Shown: positions 36,788 to 44,566 of the stretch, piece after piece
Layout of the letters: every line of letters starts with the position of its first letter
Position numbering within the stretch: the first letter of the stretch is position 1
Assembly: GCF_047238305.1 (NCBI RefSeq)
Contig: NZ_JBDFMO010000001.1
Location: 2,418,001 to 2,482,000, forward strand
DNA length: 64,000 nucleotides
Direction: 5' to 3'
DNA from: Ferdinandcohnia sp047238305
Lineage (GTDB): Bacteria > Bacillota > Bacilli > Bacillales > Bacillaceae_L
Notes under the pieces: model-generated
The model's database searches: none
Told to the model about the DNA's origin: nothing
What the model saw: the letters and a program-made list of their open reading frames with translations, nothing else
Translations under genes and position numbers: made by a program

Positions 36788-37423
36788 ATGTCCCAGTTCG
36801 CATCACTCATTTTATTAGCATTTGCAGTTAGCTTAGATAGTTTTAGCGTTGGTTTCACATACGGTATGAGAAAAATGAAGATACCATTCAAGTCAATTTT
36901 TACGATAGCTTGCTGTTCGGCCGTAACCATGGCGGCTGCAATGGGGCTAGGTAAATCAATTGCTCTTTTTGTTTCACCAGAAATGGCTGACCGGCTTGGT
37001 GGTATCGTACTCGTGATTATTGGTGCCTGGGTATTGTTTCAGTTTTTTCGTCCATCATCCCAAACACCAGAAGATAACGAAGAAAAATTACTTGTGAAGG
37101 TTGAAATTAAATCACTTGGACTTGTTATCAATATTTTAAAGAAGCCCATGGTTGCCGACCTTGACAAATCAGGAACCATTACCGGTTTTGAAGCGTTTTT
37201 ACTAGGTCTTGCCCTTTCACTTGATGCTTTTGGTGCAGGAATTGGTGCCGCTTTATTAGGATTTTCACCGTGGGTAATGGCTTTGTTGGTAGCTGTGATG
37301 AGCTCACTTTTTGTTTATACAGGTATGAAAAGTGGTTCCGTTTTTTCAAAGAAAAGATGGATACAGAAATTTTCATTTTTGCCAGGAATCCTATTGATTT
37401 TAATAGGGATCTGGAAATTCTAA
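36788..37423 (+). CDS. ytaF: Sporulation membrane protein YtaF (MntP-like)
   Basis: The 211-residue membrane protein has six hydrophobic helices in two halves, each with a conserved start: LAFAVSLDSFSVGFTYG and LGLALSLDAFGAGIG. The Asp-containing half-repeats resemble the MntP manganese exporter, so ion transport is plausible but unproven. B. subtilis ytaF is a sporulation gene. Site AGGAGACTC before the ATG. coaE follows 24 bp later. Confidence 0.9.
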   Translation: MSQFASLILLAFAVSLDSFSVGFTYGMRKMKIPFKSIFTIACCSAVTMAAAMGLGKSIALFVSPEMADRLGGIVLVIIGAWVLFQFFRPSSQTPEDNEEKLLVKVEIKSLGLVINILKKPMVADLDKSGTITGFEAFLLGLALSLDAFGAGIGAALLGFSPWVMALLVAVMSSLFVYTGMKSGSVFSKKRWIQKFSFLPGILLILIGIWKF

Positions 37424-37447
37424 AAAACAGCAGAGGAGCTAGAATAC

Positions 37448-38059
37448 GTGACATTAACAATCGGATTAACAGGTGGAATCGCAAGTGGAAAAAGTACAGT
37501 ATCCCAGATGTTTAAAGAAGCAGGAATTGTTGTAATTGATGCCGACGTTATTGCACGTAAAGTTGTTGAGATTGGCGAAGAAGCATACGAACAAATTGTT
37601 CAATCATTCGGCGAAGAAATTTTATTACCAGATAAGACGATTGATCGTCCGAAGTTAGGCTCGATTGTTTTTTTCAGTGAAGACAAACGACTTTTATTGA
37701 ATTCAATTGTTCATCCAGCTGTTCGGAAGCAAATGCTGAAGGAAAAAGAAGAGCATATTAAGAACGGTGAAGAAACAGTTGTATTGGATATCCCATTATT
37801 GTTTGAAAGTAAATTAACCTCTTTGGTCGATAAAACACTTCTTGTTTATGTTGAATATGAGATACAATTAGCCCGACTCATGAATCGCAATAGTCTCACC
37901 AAGAAAGAGGCGGAGGCAAGAATTCAATCTCAAATGCCGCTTAAGGACAAAATTCAACTTGCAGATGCTCTGATTGATAACAATGGTACAATTGAAGCTA
38001 CAAAGGATCAGTTTCATGCAATTTGTAAACAATGGGGTATTCAAAGTAAAGTTTCATAA
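37448..38059 (+). CDS. coaE: Dephospho-CoA kinase
   Basis: It phosphorylates dephospho-CoA, the last step of coenzyme A synthesis. The 203-residue protein has the P-loop GLTGGIASGKST at residues 6-17, DADVIARKVVE, and the lid and substrate region with VLDIPLLFES. Start GTG after GAGGAGC, 24 bp behind ytaF, so the two are probably co-transcribed. Confidence 0.95.
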   Translation: MTLTIGLTGGIASGKSTVSQMFKEAGIVVIDADVIARKVVEIGEEAYEQIVQSFGEEILLPDKTIDRPKLGSIVFFSEDKRLLLNSIVHPAVRKQMLKEKEEHIKNGEETVVLDIPLLFESKLTSLVDKTLLVYVEYEIQLARLMNRNSLTKKEAEARIQSQMPLKDKIQLADALIDNNGTIEATKDQFHAICKQWGIQSKVS

Positions 38060-38068
38060 CATCGTAAT

Positions 38069-38100
38069 CAAAGGTGTCTCAAATGGCTGAGATACCTTTT
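38069..38100 (+). terminator. Terminator of coaE
   Basis: AGGTGTCTCA-AATGGC-TGAGATACCT followed by TTTTTC. Confidence 0.85.
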
Positions 38101-38194
38101 TCTATGCTTATACATAAACAATGAACATTCAAAAGTTGTATAAATAACCATTTTTATAAAAAAACAGAATAAAAATGTTACATAACTAATCTAA

Positions 38195-38205
38195 TGTGTT
38201 ATACT
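38195..38205 (+). promoter_or_regulatory. CcpN box 1 over the gapB -10
   Basis: TGTGTTATACT matches TRTGHYATAYW at all 11 positions. Its TATACT half (38200-38205) is the likely -10 element. Confidence 0.75.
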
Positions 38206-38228
38206 AATCATGAAAGTTTAGGTTAAAT

Positions 38229-38239
38229 TGTATAACATA
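38229..38239 (-). promoter_or_regulatory. CcpN box 2 in the gapB leader
   Basis: Reverse complement TATGTTATACA also fits TRTGHYATAYW at all positions, 34 bp from box 1 and directly before the ribosome site. Confidence 0.7.
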
Positions 38240-38257
38240 TATCCTGGAGGGGTTGTA

Positions 38258-39289
38258 ATGAAGCCAAGAATCGCAATTAATGGATTTGGCCGTATTGGTA
38301 GAATGGTATTTAGAAATGCAATCATGGATGATTCATTAGAAATAGTTGCAATCAATGCAAGCTACCCTGCTGAAACGCTAGCACATCTCATAAAATATGA
38401 TACAAATCACGGAAAATTCGATGGTGATGTCATTCCTGGGGATGATTCATTGTTGGTGAATGGAAAGCGTGTACAACTTTTAAGCTCCCGTGATCCGTTA
38501 GAGCTTCCTTGGAAACAATTAAATATAGATATTGTGATCGAGGCAACAGGAAAATTTAACTCAAAGGAAAAAGCAAACTTACATTTACAAGCTGGTGCGA
38601 AAAAAGTTATCTTAACAGCACCTGGTAAGAATGAGGACATTACAATCGTAATGGGTGTTAACGAAGATAAATATGATCATGACAATCATTTGATTATTTC
38701 AAATGCATCCTGTACAACAAATTGCTTAGCGCCCATTGTGAAGGTGCTGAATGAACAGTTTGGAATTGTAAACGGTTTAATGACAACCGTTCATGCGTAT
38801 ACAAATGATCAAAAAAATATAGATAATCCACATAAGGATTTGCGAAGAGCAAGGGCTTGTGCACAATCCATTATTCCAACCTCAACTGGAGCAGCAAAAG
38901 CATTATCACTTGTGTTACCAGAACTGAAAGGAAAATTGCATGGAATGGCACTTCGAGTCCCAACTCCAAATGTGTCTTTAGTTGATTTAGTTGTTGATGT
39001 TGAGCGAGACGTTACGGTTGAAGAAATAAACGAAGCCTTTATTACTGCTTCTGTGGGAGCATTAAAGGGGATTTTGGACTTTACAACTGAACCACTAGTT
39101 TCAATTGATTTTAATACAAATCCACATTCATCCATTATTGATGGCTTATCAACGATGGTCATTGGAGATCGTAAGGTTAAAGTATTAGCCTGGTATGATA
39201 ATGAATGGGGATATTCTTGTAGAGTTGTAGATTTGGCAAAATATGTAGGCGCAAAAATCATCCAAAAAACAGAAGCTAAAGTAGGCTAA
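38258..39289 (+). CDS. gapB: Glyceraldehyde-3-phosphate dehydrogenase, gluconeogenic GapB
   Basis: It runs the NADP-preferring gluconeogenic reaction in bacilli. The 343-residue protein has INGFGRIGRMVFRNA, the catalytic cysteine in SNASCTTNCLAP and the NEWGYSCRVVDL tail. ATG 38258 after TGGAGGGG is favoured over 38228. Neighbour speD, the site downstream of coaE and the two CcpN boxes all match B. subtilis gapB rather than gapA, so repression on glucose is expected. Confidence 0.95.
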   Translation: MKPRIAINGFGRIGRMVFRNAIMDDSLEIVAINASYPAETLAHLIKYDTNHGKFDGDVIPGDDSLLVNGKRVQLLSSRDPLELPWKQLNIDIVIEATGKFNSKEKANLHLQAGAKKVILTAPGKNEDITIVMGVNEDKYDHDNHLIISNASCTTNCLAPIVKVLNEQFGIVNGLMTTVHAYTNDQKNIDNPHKDLRRARACAQSIIPTSTGAAKALSLVLPELKGKLHGMALRVPTPNVSLVDLVVDVERDVTVEEINEAFITASVGALKGILDFTTEPLVSIDFNTNPHSSIIDGLSTMVIGDRKVKVLAWYDNEWGYSCRVVDLAKYVGAKIIQKTEAKVG

Positions 39290-39303
39290 GTAAGAAATTG
39301 AAG

Positions 39304-39336
39304 AAAACCTTCCCGATTGATGGAAGGTTTTTATTT
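39304..39336 (+). terminator. Terminator of gapB
   Basis: AAAACCTTCC-CGATTGAT-GGAAGGTTTT then a T-rich run. Confidence 0.85.
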
Positions 39337-39352
39337 TTTATTTATTAACTGT

Positions 39353-39380
39353 TGCTAAAAGTATATAAACAAAGTATACT
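39353..39380 (+). promoter_or_regulatory. Likely promoter of speD
   Basis: TTGCTA (39353-39358) - 16 bp - TATACT (39375-39380). Transcription is expected to start near 39387, the first base of the structured leader. Confidence 0.6.
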
Positions 39381-39386
39381 AAATTT

Positions 39387-39520
39387 CGTGAACTTCTTAA
39401 AAGCTTATGCTTTTGTAACTACTTAAAGGGTTAGGACCTCTCTGGACTAACTTTCCCCCGTGGTAGTTATGCTCATGCTTTACGCGAAGAACTCACCCGA
39501 AATTATTGTAAGAGGGGGAA
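39387..39520 (+). ncRNA. Candidate structured leader RNA of speD, with anti-Shine-Dalgarno
   Basis: Helix P1 pairs GTGA/TCAC (39388-39391 / 39493-39496) and CTTC/GAAG (39393-39396 / 39486-39489). Inside it are hairpin AAAAGC-TTAT-GCTTTT (39399-39414) and stem GTAACTAC/GTAGTTAT (39415-39422 / 39463-39470). The latter encloses GTTAG/CTAAC (39430-39434 / 39447-39451). TTCCCCC at 39453-39459 is a perfect complement of GGGGGAA at 39514-39520, the speD ribosome site. I know no named leader of this form. Confidence 0.6.
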
Positions 39521-39530
39521 CAACTTAATT

Positions 39531-39911
39531 ATGGAAACAATGGGACGGCATGTAATCTCAGAATTATGGGGTTGCGATTTTGAAAAATTAAATGACATAC
39601 ATGGTATTGAAGAAACGTTCGTTCAGGCAGCACTTAAATCAGGTGCAGAAATTCGTGAAGTAGCCTTTCACAAATTTGCTCCACAGGGAGTAAGCGGTGT
39701 TGTGATTATTTCGGAATCACATCTAACAATTCACAGTTTTCCTGAACATGGTTATGCAAGTATTGATGTTTACACATGTGGGGATTTAGATCCAAATATT
39801 GCTGCAAACTATATTGCTGAGGCGCTTGGTGCGCAAACGCGTGAGAATATTGAACTTCCACGTGGTATGGGCCCGGTGCAAGTAAAGACAGCGCAAGTTA
39901 AAGTACTTTAA
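39531..39911 (+). CDS. speD: S-adenosylmethionine decarboxylase proenzyme
   Basis: It makes decarboxylated SAM, the aminopropyl donor for spermidine. The 126-residue proenzyme cleaves itself inside VVIISESHLTIHSFPEHGYAS, at the Glu-Ser bond, leaving a pyruvoyl group on the new N-terminus. Length and sequence match the class 1B Bacillus enzyme. The start ATG has an AGAGGGGG site 12-17 bases upstream, which is the partner of the leader's complementary stretch. It is monocistronic, with its own terminator. Confidence 0.96.
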   Translation: METMGRHVISELWGCDFEKLNDIHGIEETFVQAALKSGAEIREVAFHKFAPQGVSGVVIISESHLTIHSFPEHGYASIDVYTCGDLDPNIAANYIAEALGAQTRENIELPRGMGPVQVKTAQVKVL

Positions 39912-39939
39912 AAATAAATATGAATCATCTAAAATAGGA

Positions 39940-39967
39940 AGAGGTGTAATTAACTACACCTCTTTTT
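39940..39967 (+). terminator. Terminator of speD
   Basis: AGAGGTGTA-ATTAAC-TACACCTCT then seven T residues. Confidence 0.9.
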
Positions 39968-40021
39968 TTACATTTATAAGTTATATCATTTACTATATGA
40001 ATTTTACAAGGAGTGGGATAT

Positions 40022-40405
40022 ATGGGATTGCAAGCGTTCTTTTCTAATCACAGTGAAACAAGAGACAAACATTCGGACGAGCTTTTAAGAAGTCATTATT
40101 ATAAAACATCAAATAAAAAAGCGATCGAAGCAGTAAAAAAGGTGATACAGAATTTAGATGGCTACCATCTCAACTCAGTATCAGAAGAACGAGGAGAAAT
40201 GAGCATCTCAATCAAAAAAGGAAGAAAAGCCTTTGTTGTAGCAACAATCGTCTCCGTTAGACCATTTGAAACAGCCATTGATTTTGCAGTAACAACAGAA
40301 ACATTACTGCTACCCATCGATTTTGGCTATAGCCGAAAGGTAATCATGAATTTATATCAGCACCTAGATAAAGAGCTACCGCTAATCGGAAAAGGGGAAT
40401 CTTAA
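40022..40405 (+). CDS. Small soluble protein, unknown
   Basis: The 127-residue product begins MGLQAFFSNHSETRDKHSDELLRSHYYKTSN. It has an alpha/beta look with no membrane segment and no catalytic motif I recognise. ATG 40022 follows AAGGAGTGGGAT; the GTG at 40013 would overlap that site. It lies alone between speD and nrdR, where I recall no B. subtilis gene. Confidence 0.75.
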   Translation: MGLQAFFSNHSETRDKHSDELLRSHYYKTSNKKAIEAVKKVIQNLDGYHLNSVSEERGEMSISIKKGRKAFVVATIVSVRPFETAIDFAVTTETLLLPIDFGYSRKVIMNLYQHLDKELPLIGKGES

Positions 40406-40499
40406 TAACAGCAATTTCCTGAGTAAAAACCCTTGTCCTACTAAAGTCTTTCTTATAAGATGAATACATAGAGTTCTCCTCGGAAGGGAGTTGTTACCA

Positions 40500-40958
40500 T
40501 TGAGATGCCCTACTTGTCACCATAATGGAACAAGAGTTTTGGATTCACGTCCGGTTGATGATAGTCGATCCATCCGCAGAAGACGTGAATGTGAAAAATG
40601 CCAATATCGTTTTACAACATTTGAAAAAGTAGAGGAAATTCCTTTAATTGTGGTTAAAAAAGAAGGAACACGTGAGGAATTTAGCCGGGAAAAGATGCTC
40701 CGTGGGCTAATTAAAGCATGTGAAAAACGTCCGGTTTCTTTAAAGCAATTAGAGGATATCACCCACGAAGTTGAAAAGGAATTGAGGAGTCAAGGGATTG
40801 CAGAAGTGAAAAGCGATACGATTGGTGAGTATGTCATGAATCATCTGGCAAAAGTGGATGAAGTAGCATATGTTCGCTTTGCATCCGTATATCGTCAGTT
40901 TAAAGATATAAATGTATTTATTGATGAATTAAAGGAATTAATTAAACGGGAACGTTAA
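40500..40958 (+). CDS. nrdR: Transcriptional repressor NrdR
   Basis: This zinc-ribbon/ATP-cone repressor of ribonucleotide reductase genes senses dATP/ATP. The 152-residue protein shows the four zinc cysteines in CPTCHHNGT and CEKCQYRF, RRRREC between them, and the ATP-cone region VVKKEGTREEFSREKM. TTG 40500 gives the family N-terminus (LRCPTC) and is favoured over TTG 40491. GGGAG lies upstream. It precedes dnaB, as in B. subtilis. Confidence 0.95.
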   Translation: MRCPTCHHNGTRVLDSRPVDDSRSIRRRRECEKCQYRFTTFEKVEEIPLIVVKKEGTREEFSREKMLRGLIKACEKRPVSLKQLEDITHEVEKELRSQGIAEVKSDTIGEYVMNHLAKVDEVAYVRFASVYRQFKDINVFIDELKELIKRER

Positions 40959-40986
40959 GGGCTTAAGAACTTTTAAGCTCTTTTTT
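40957..40986 (+). terminator. Terminator of nrdR
   Basis: GGGCTTAA-GAACT-TTTAAGCTC stem with eight T residues. Confidence 0.75.
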
Positions 40987-41022
40987 TCACTAAATAAAGA
41001 AGAAATGGAAGGCCTTGATGAA

Positions 41023-42408
41023 ATGGAGCATTGGAAGGAATTAGTACCAGTTGATCGCTACATCGTTCATGCTGCAGACCTTTTGCATGACTATGATCGG
41101 AAAATCGTCTCATTGCTATACCAGCCTCTAATTGGCATGAAAGCCTTCAGTCTTTATATGACCCTGTGGAGTGAATTGGAGCAAAACCGACTATGGAGTG
41201 ATGAAGGTACCCATTATACATTAATGGCGCTACTTCAAACGAATCTTGAGGAAATTTATCAAGAACGATTAAAGCTTGAAGGCATTGGGCTATTAAAAAC
41301 ATTTGTAAAGTCTGATGAAGATTCTAGAAGTTTTATTTATGAACTTCAAGCACCCCTTTCGCCGAAAGCTTTTTTTACGGATGGTGTTCTTAATGTTTAC
41401 TTATATAACAGGCTTGGTAAGAGTAAATTTTTTAAACTTAAGCAGTTCTTTTCAGATAGTGAAATAGATATAGATTCGTACAAACCCATTACAAAAGCTT
41501 TTAGCGAAGTATTTGAATCGGTTAAAGTAAAAATGATTTCCACAATTAGTGATGAAATGCATCATAACCTTGAACGAGATGAAAATACAGAATTCATGGA
41601 CCGAAATGAAGATAAAAAGCTTTTAATAGAAAATGAAAACTTTAATTTTGATTTGTTCTTTGCAGGTATTTCTGATGTGATGATACCTAAAAAATCGATT
41701 ACCCCTCGAGTAAAAGAGGCAATCACAAAGCTCTCCTTTCTCTACGGAATTGATCCGATTGAAATGCAAGGGATTGTTATGAGCGCCCTTGACCCCAATG
41801 AAAAAATTGATATTGAAAAGTTAAGAAAGGCTTCAAGGGATTGGTATCAATTTGAAACGGGAAATGAATTACCTACTCTGACGGAAAAAATTCAACCGTT
41901 AGCAACTCAAACAATGGTTAATAAAGTTCCGCAAACAAAGGAAGAGGAATTAATACAAAAGCTTGAAAGAATTTCTCCGAAAGAGTTTCTAATTGATGTT
42001 TCTGGGGGAGCGCAGCCGTCTGTCTCCGAATTAAAAATCATTGAAGAGGTCATGTTCCGACAAAACCTTCTTCCAGGTGTTGTGAATGTACTGTTGTATT
42101 ATGTCATGTTAAAATCAGATATGAGACTAACAAAGTCCTATATTGAAACCATTGCGAGCAACTGGGCACGTTTGAATATTAAGACAGTAAAAGAGGCAAT
42201 GGAAACAGCTAAGAAGCATAATTGGACCGCTGATAAAAAGACAAATAAATATAAAAGACAACCAATTCGCAAAGAATTATTGCCTGATTGGCTAAAGCAA
42301 GAAGAAGGACCGCAAGCAGAAGCACCAAAACAGGAAGAAACACATGATCCATCGTTTGAGGAAAAGAAGCGTTTATTCGAGGAAAGACTGAAAAAAAAGA
42401 GCAAATAG
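41023..42408 (+). CDS. dnaB: Replication initiation and membrane attachment protein DnaB
   Basis: Gram-positive primosome protein, unrelated to the E. coli DnaB helicase, that loads DnaC helicase together with DnaD and DnaI. The 461-residue protein has two DnaB/DnaD-type regions, an N-terminal winged-helix part (LYQPLIGMKAFSLYMTLWSELEQ) and a C-terminal DDBH2 region around 310-400 with VLLYYVMLKSDMRLTKSYIE. The tail is highly charged. ATG 41023 after GGAAGG is favoured over 41005. dnaI follows after 15 bp. Confidence 0.93.
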   Translation: MEHWKELVPVDRYIVHAADLLHDYDRKIVSLLYQPLIGMKAFSLYMTLWSELEQNRLWSDEGTHYTLMALLQTNLEEIYQERLKLEGIGLLKTFVKSDEDSRSFIYELQAPLSPKAFFTDGVLNVYLYNRLGKSKFFKLKQFFSDSEIDIDSYKPITKAFSEVFESVKVKMISTISDEMHHNLERDENTEFMDRNEDKKLLIENENFNFDLFFAGISDVMIPKKSITPRVKEAITKLSFLYGIDPIEMQGIVMSALDPNEKIDIEKLRKASRDWYQFETGNELPTLTEKIQPLATQTMVNKVPQTKEEELIQKLERISPKEFLIDVSGGAQPSVSELKIIEEVMFRQNLLPGVVNVLLYYVMLKSDMRLTKSYIETIASNWARLNIKTVKEAMETAKKHNWTADKKTNKYKRQPIRKELLPDWLKQEEGPQAEAPKQEETHDPSFEEKKRLFEERLKKKSK

Positions 42409-42423
42409 GGTGGGGGTGAGGAC

Positions 42424-43353
42424 GTGAAACCGATTCAAAATTCTTTAAAAAAACTATCTAATAGCACTGGATTTCAGCAGCGATATGAACAAATCAAGCA
42501 TGAGGTATTGAATCATCCAGAGGTAAGGGACTTTATAAATGTCCATCAAGACGAAATTTCGAGTGATACAATCAATAGAAGTCTTGGTAAGTTGTACGAG
42601 TATATTAACCAAAGCAAGGAATGTAATAAATGTGCAAGCCTTGATACATGTAAAAACATGCTACAGGGATATCATCCTCAACTCGAACTTAAAGGCAATT
42701 CAATCGATTTAAGCTATGAAAGATGTCCGAAAAAGGTTATGTATGATGAGCAGATTAAATATAAGTCATTAATTAAAAGTATGTATGTTCCAAAGGATAT
42801 TCTTGATGCATCCCTTGAATCTATTGAATTTGATGAAGGCCGTTCGGATGCGATTTTATTAATCCAGGAATTTCTTGATCATTATGAACCAGGTAAACGG
42901 ATGCAAGGACTATATTTATACGGTTCATTTGGGATTGGGAAAACCTATTTTTTAGGGGCACTTGCAAATGGTTTGGCACAAAAAAAGGTAGCATCCATGC
43001 TCGTCTATGTACCGGAATTTATGAGAGAATTAAAGGGTTCCCTTCAAGATCAATCCATCAATTCTAAAATTGATGCAGTCAAAAAGGTCCCAGTTTTAAT
43101 GCTTGATGATATTGGGGCAGAATCGATGTCCAGCTGGATGCGTGATGATATTCTTGGAAGTATTCTACAATATCGGATGCTTGAAAACCTACCTACCTTC
43201 TTCACTTCAAACTTTGATTTCAAAGGACTTGAACACCACTTATCCTATACACAACGTGGTGAAGAGGAAAAGGTAAAAGCAGCTAGAATCATGGAACGAA
43301 TTAAATATTTAGCGAAACCAGTTGAACTTAAAGGGAACAATCGTCGCTACTAA
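42424..43353 (+). CDS. dnaI: Helicase loader DnaI
   Basis: AAA+ ATPase that delivers the replicative helicase in bacilli. The 309-residue protein has an N-terminal zinc domain (CNKCASLDTCKNM, with a further Cys at CPKK), Walker A GSFGIGKTY and Walker B VLMLDDIGAE. Start GTG after GGGTGGGGGTGAG. It forms an operon with dnaB. Its stop codon opens repeat A copy 3. Confidence 0.95.
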   Translation: MKPIQNSLKKLSNSTGFQQRYEQIKHEVLNHPEVRDFINVHQDEISSDTINRSLGKLYEYINQSKECNKCASLDTCKNMLQGYHPQLELKGNSIDLSYERCPKKVMYDEQIKYKSLIKSMYVPKDILDASLESIEFDEGRSDAILLIQEFLDHYEPGKRMQGLYLYGSFGIGKTYFLGALANGLAQKKVASMLVYVPEFMRELKGSLQDQSINSKIDAVKKVPVLMLDDIGAESMSSWMRDDILGSILQYRMLENLPTFFTSNFDFKGLEHHLSYTQRGEEEKVKAARIMERIKYLAKPVELKGNNRRY

Positions 43354-43542
43354 CTTTATTCAGCCGGTTTTACCCGGCTGAATAAAGTTAGAGCCTCCGG
43401 CGGATGCCACGATTTTTCAGAGGAAATTTTTCGAGCTGTAAGATCAAAGACTAAGAACGCCACATCCTGTGGCAACGTCTTTATGACCCACTTCATGTGG
43501 GCCTAAAAATCGGGCGCAAATACACCAAGGCGCATTTGATTC
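43351..43542 (+). repeat. Family A repeat, copy 3, split by an inserted module
   Basis: The first hairpin, CTAACTTTATTCAGCCGG / CCGGCTGAATAAAGTTAG, is an 18-bp perfect stem that includes the dnaI stop. The body GCCTCCGGCGGATGCCACG is intact up to TTTTTCGAGC. There, 43437-43502 (about 66 bp) replace the hairpin tip present in copies 1 and 2. The body resumes at TAAAAATCGGGCGCAAATAC. It fills most of the 301-bp dnaI-ytxC gap. Confidence 0.85.
43446..43501 (+). ncRNA. Double-hairpin RUCCU module, copy 4 (inside repeat A3)
   Basis: AAAGAC/GTCTTT encloses GCCAC-ATCCT-GTGGC (43459-43473). CCCAC-TTCAT-GTGGG (43487-43501) follows, with a degenerate second loop. Confidence 0.6.
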
Positions 43543-43654
43543 AAGCATATAGCTATCTCAAAAAAGGGATAGCTATTTTTTTATATTCTAAAGTTGTCCC
43601 ATTAACCATATACATGTAACAGGGTAATGGTATTGGTGAAATGGGGGGACTAGC

Positions 43655-44515
43655 TTGATTGAAATGCATTTTCAAGAAATAACAGATGCACAAAAAATGT
43701 ATAAGGGCTTACTAAGTAAGGCGAAAGCTCTTTCTATAGATTACATAGAGGTTGTAAATGAAGAAGAAAAAGTGGTGGCGGTTTTCGCATCAGAAAAAAC
43801 AAATTATGTTGTACAGGTCGTGATTATTCCGGTAATGACCGAATTTATAATCAAAAATAAAGAAGATCATTGGATTCTGGATTATATCGAAAACATATTT
43901 TACTTTACTGATTTTGAAGAGAAAAAACAAATTTTAGAGATTGCAAAAGCGTTAATGGATGGGAATAACCCTGATATCCCTGCTGTGCAGGATGTCGTTC
44001 CGCGTGAACAACTGATAGCTGAAGCACTTCACGAATTCCTGCAGGTTCCCATTTCTTTTTCCTTTGAATCGTTTTTAAAGTTTCGTATGCGCTCGTATAA
44101 TGAAATATTATTACAAATTGTGGAGTCAGCAATTGACGAGTACAAACTGGAGCAAGAGTATCAAACGTTTATCCAAGGACTGCGAGAATTTCGAGAAAAG
44201 CGGGAACCAAAGCTTGAACAATTACATATTTTACATGATGAGCAATTTTATTTTTATACTGACACATTTACTGAGATTAAACGAAATGAGCTTTTCAAGT
44301 TTATCGATCGAAAATTAATTTTACATCAGCCGATGTATATTGATTCTGCGGTTTTGGCACCATTAGTATCAATTGCACCTAAATCAATATCAATTTATAC
44401 CGATCAGATTGATAATGGAATGATCCAAACCATTCACAACATTTTTTTAGAGAATGTCACGATTTATACAAAGAAGTCCTTTGAAAATCAACGTCTGAAA
44501 GCAAAAAAAATATAA
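43655..44515 (+). CDS. ytxC: YtxC-like sporulation protein
   Basis: The 286-residue soluble protein of the YtxC family is found in spore formers and has unknown function. It is rich in acidic and aromatic residues and has no membrane helix or known catalytic motif. Start TTG after AATGGGGGG. It lies between dnaBI and thrS, the same position as in B. subtilis, which supports the assignment. Confidence 0.85.
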   Translation: MIEMHFQEITDAQKMYKGLLSKAKALSIDYIEVVNEEEKVVAVFASEKTNYVVQVVIIPVMTEFIIKNKEDHWILDYIENIFYFTDFEEKKQILEIAKALMDGNNPDIPAVQDVVPREQLIAEALHEFLQVPISFSFESFLKFRMRSYNEILLQIVESAIDEYKLEQEYQTFIQGLREFREKREPKLEQLHILHDEQFYFYTDTFTEIKRNELFKFIDRKLILHQPMYIDSAVLAPLVSIAPKSISIYTDQIDNGMIQTIHNIFLENVTIYTKKSFENQRLKAKKI

Positions 44516-44566
44516 AATATGCAAAGTGCCCTTGATTTAACTTTTAAATAAGACTATAATACACAC

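Noticed and set aside
39387..39497. speD leader as a SAM-I, T-box or 6S RNA
   Set aside because: The S-box core and T-box sequence are absent, and the fold is branched rather than one long bulged hairpin as in 6S RNA.
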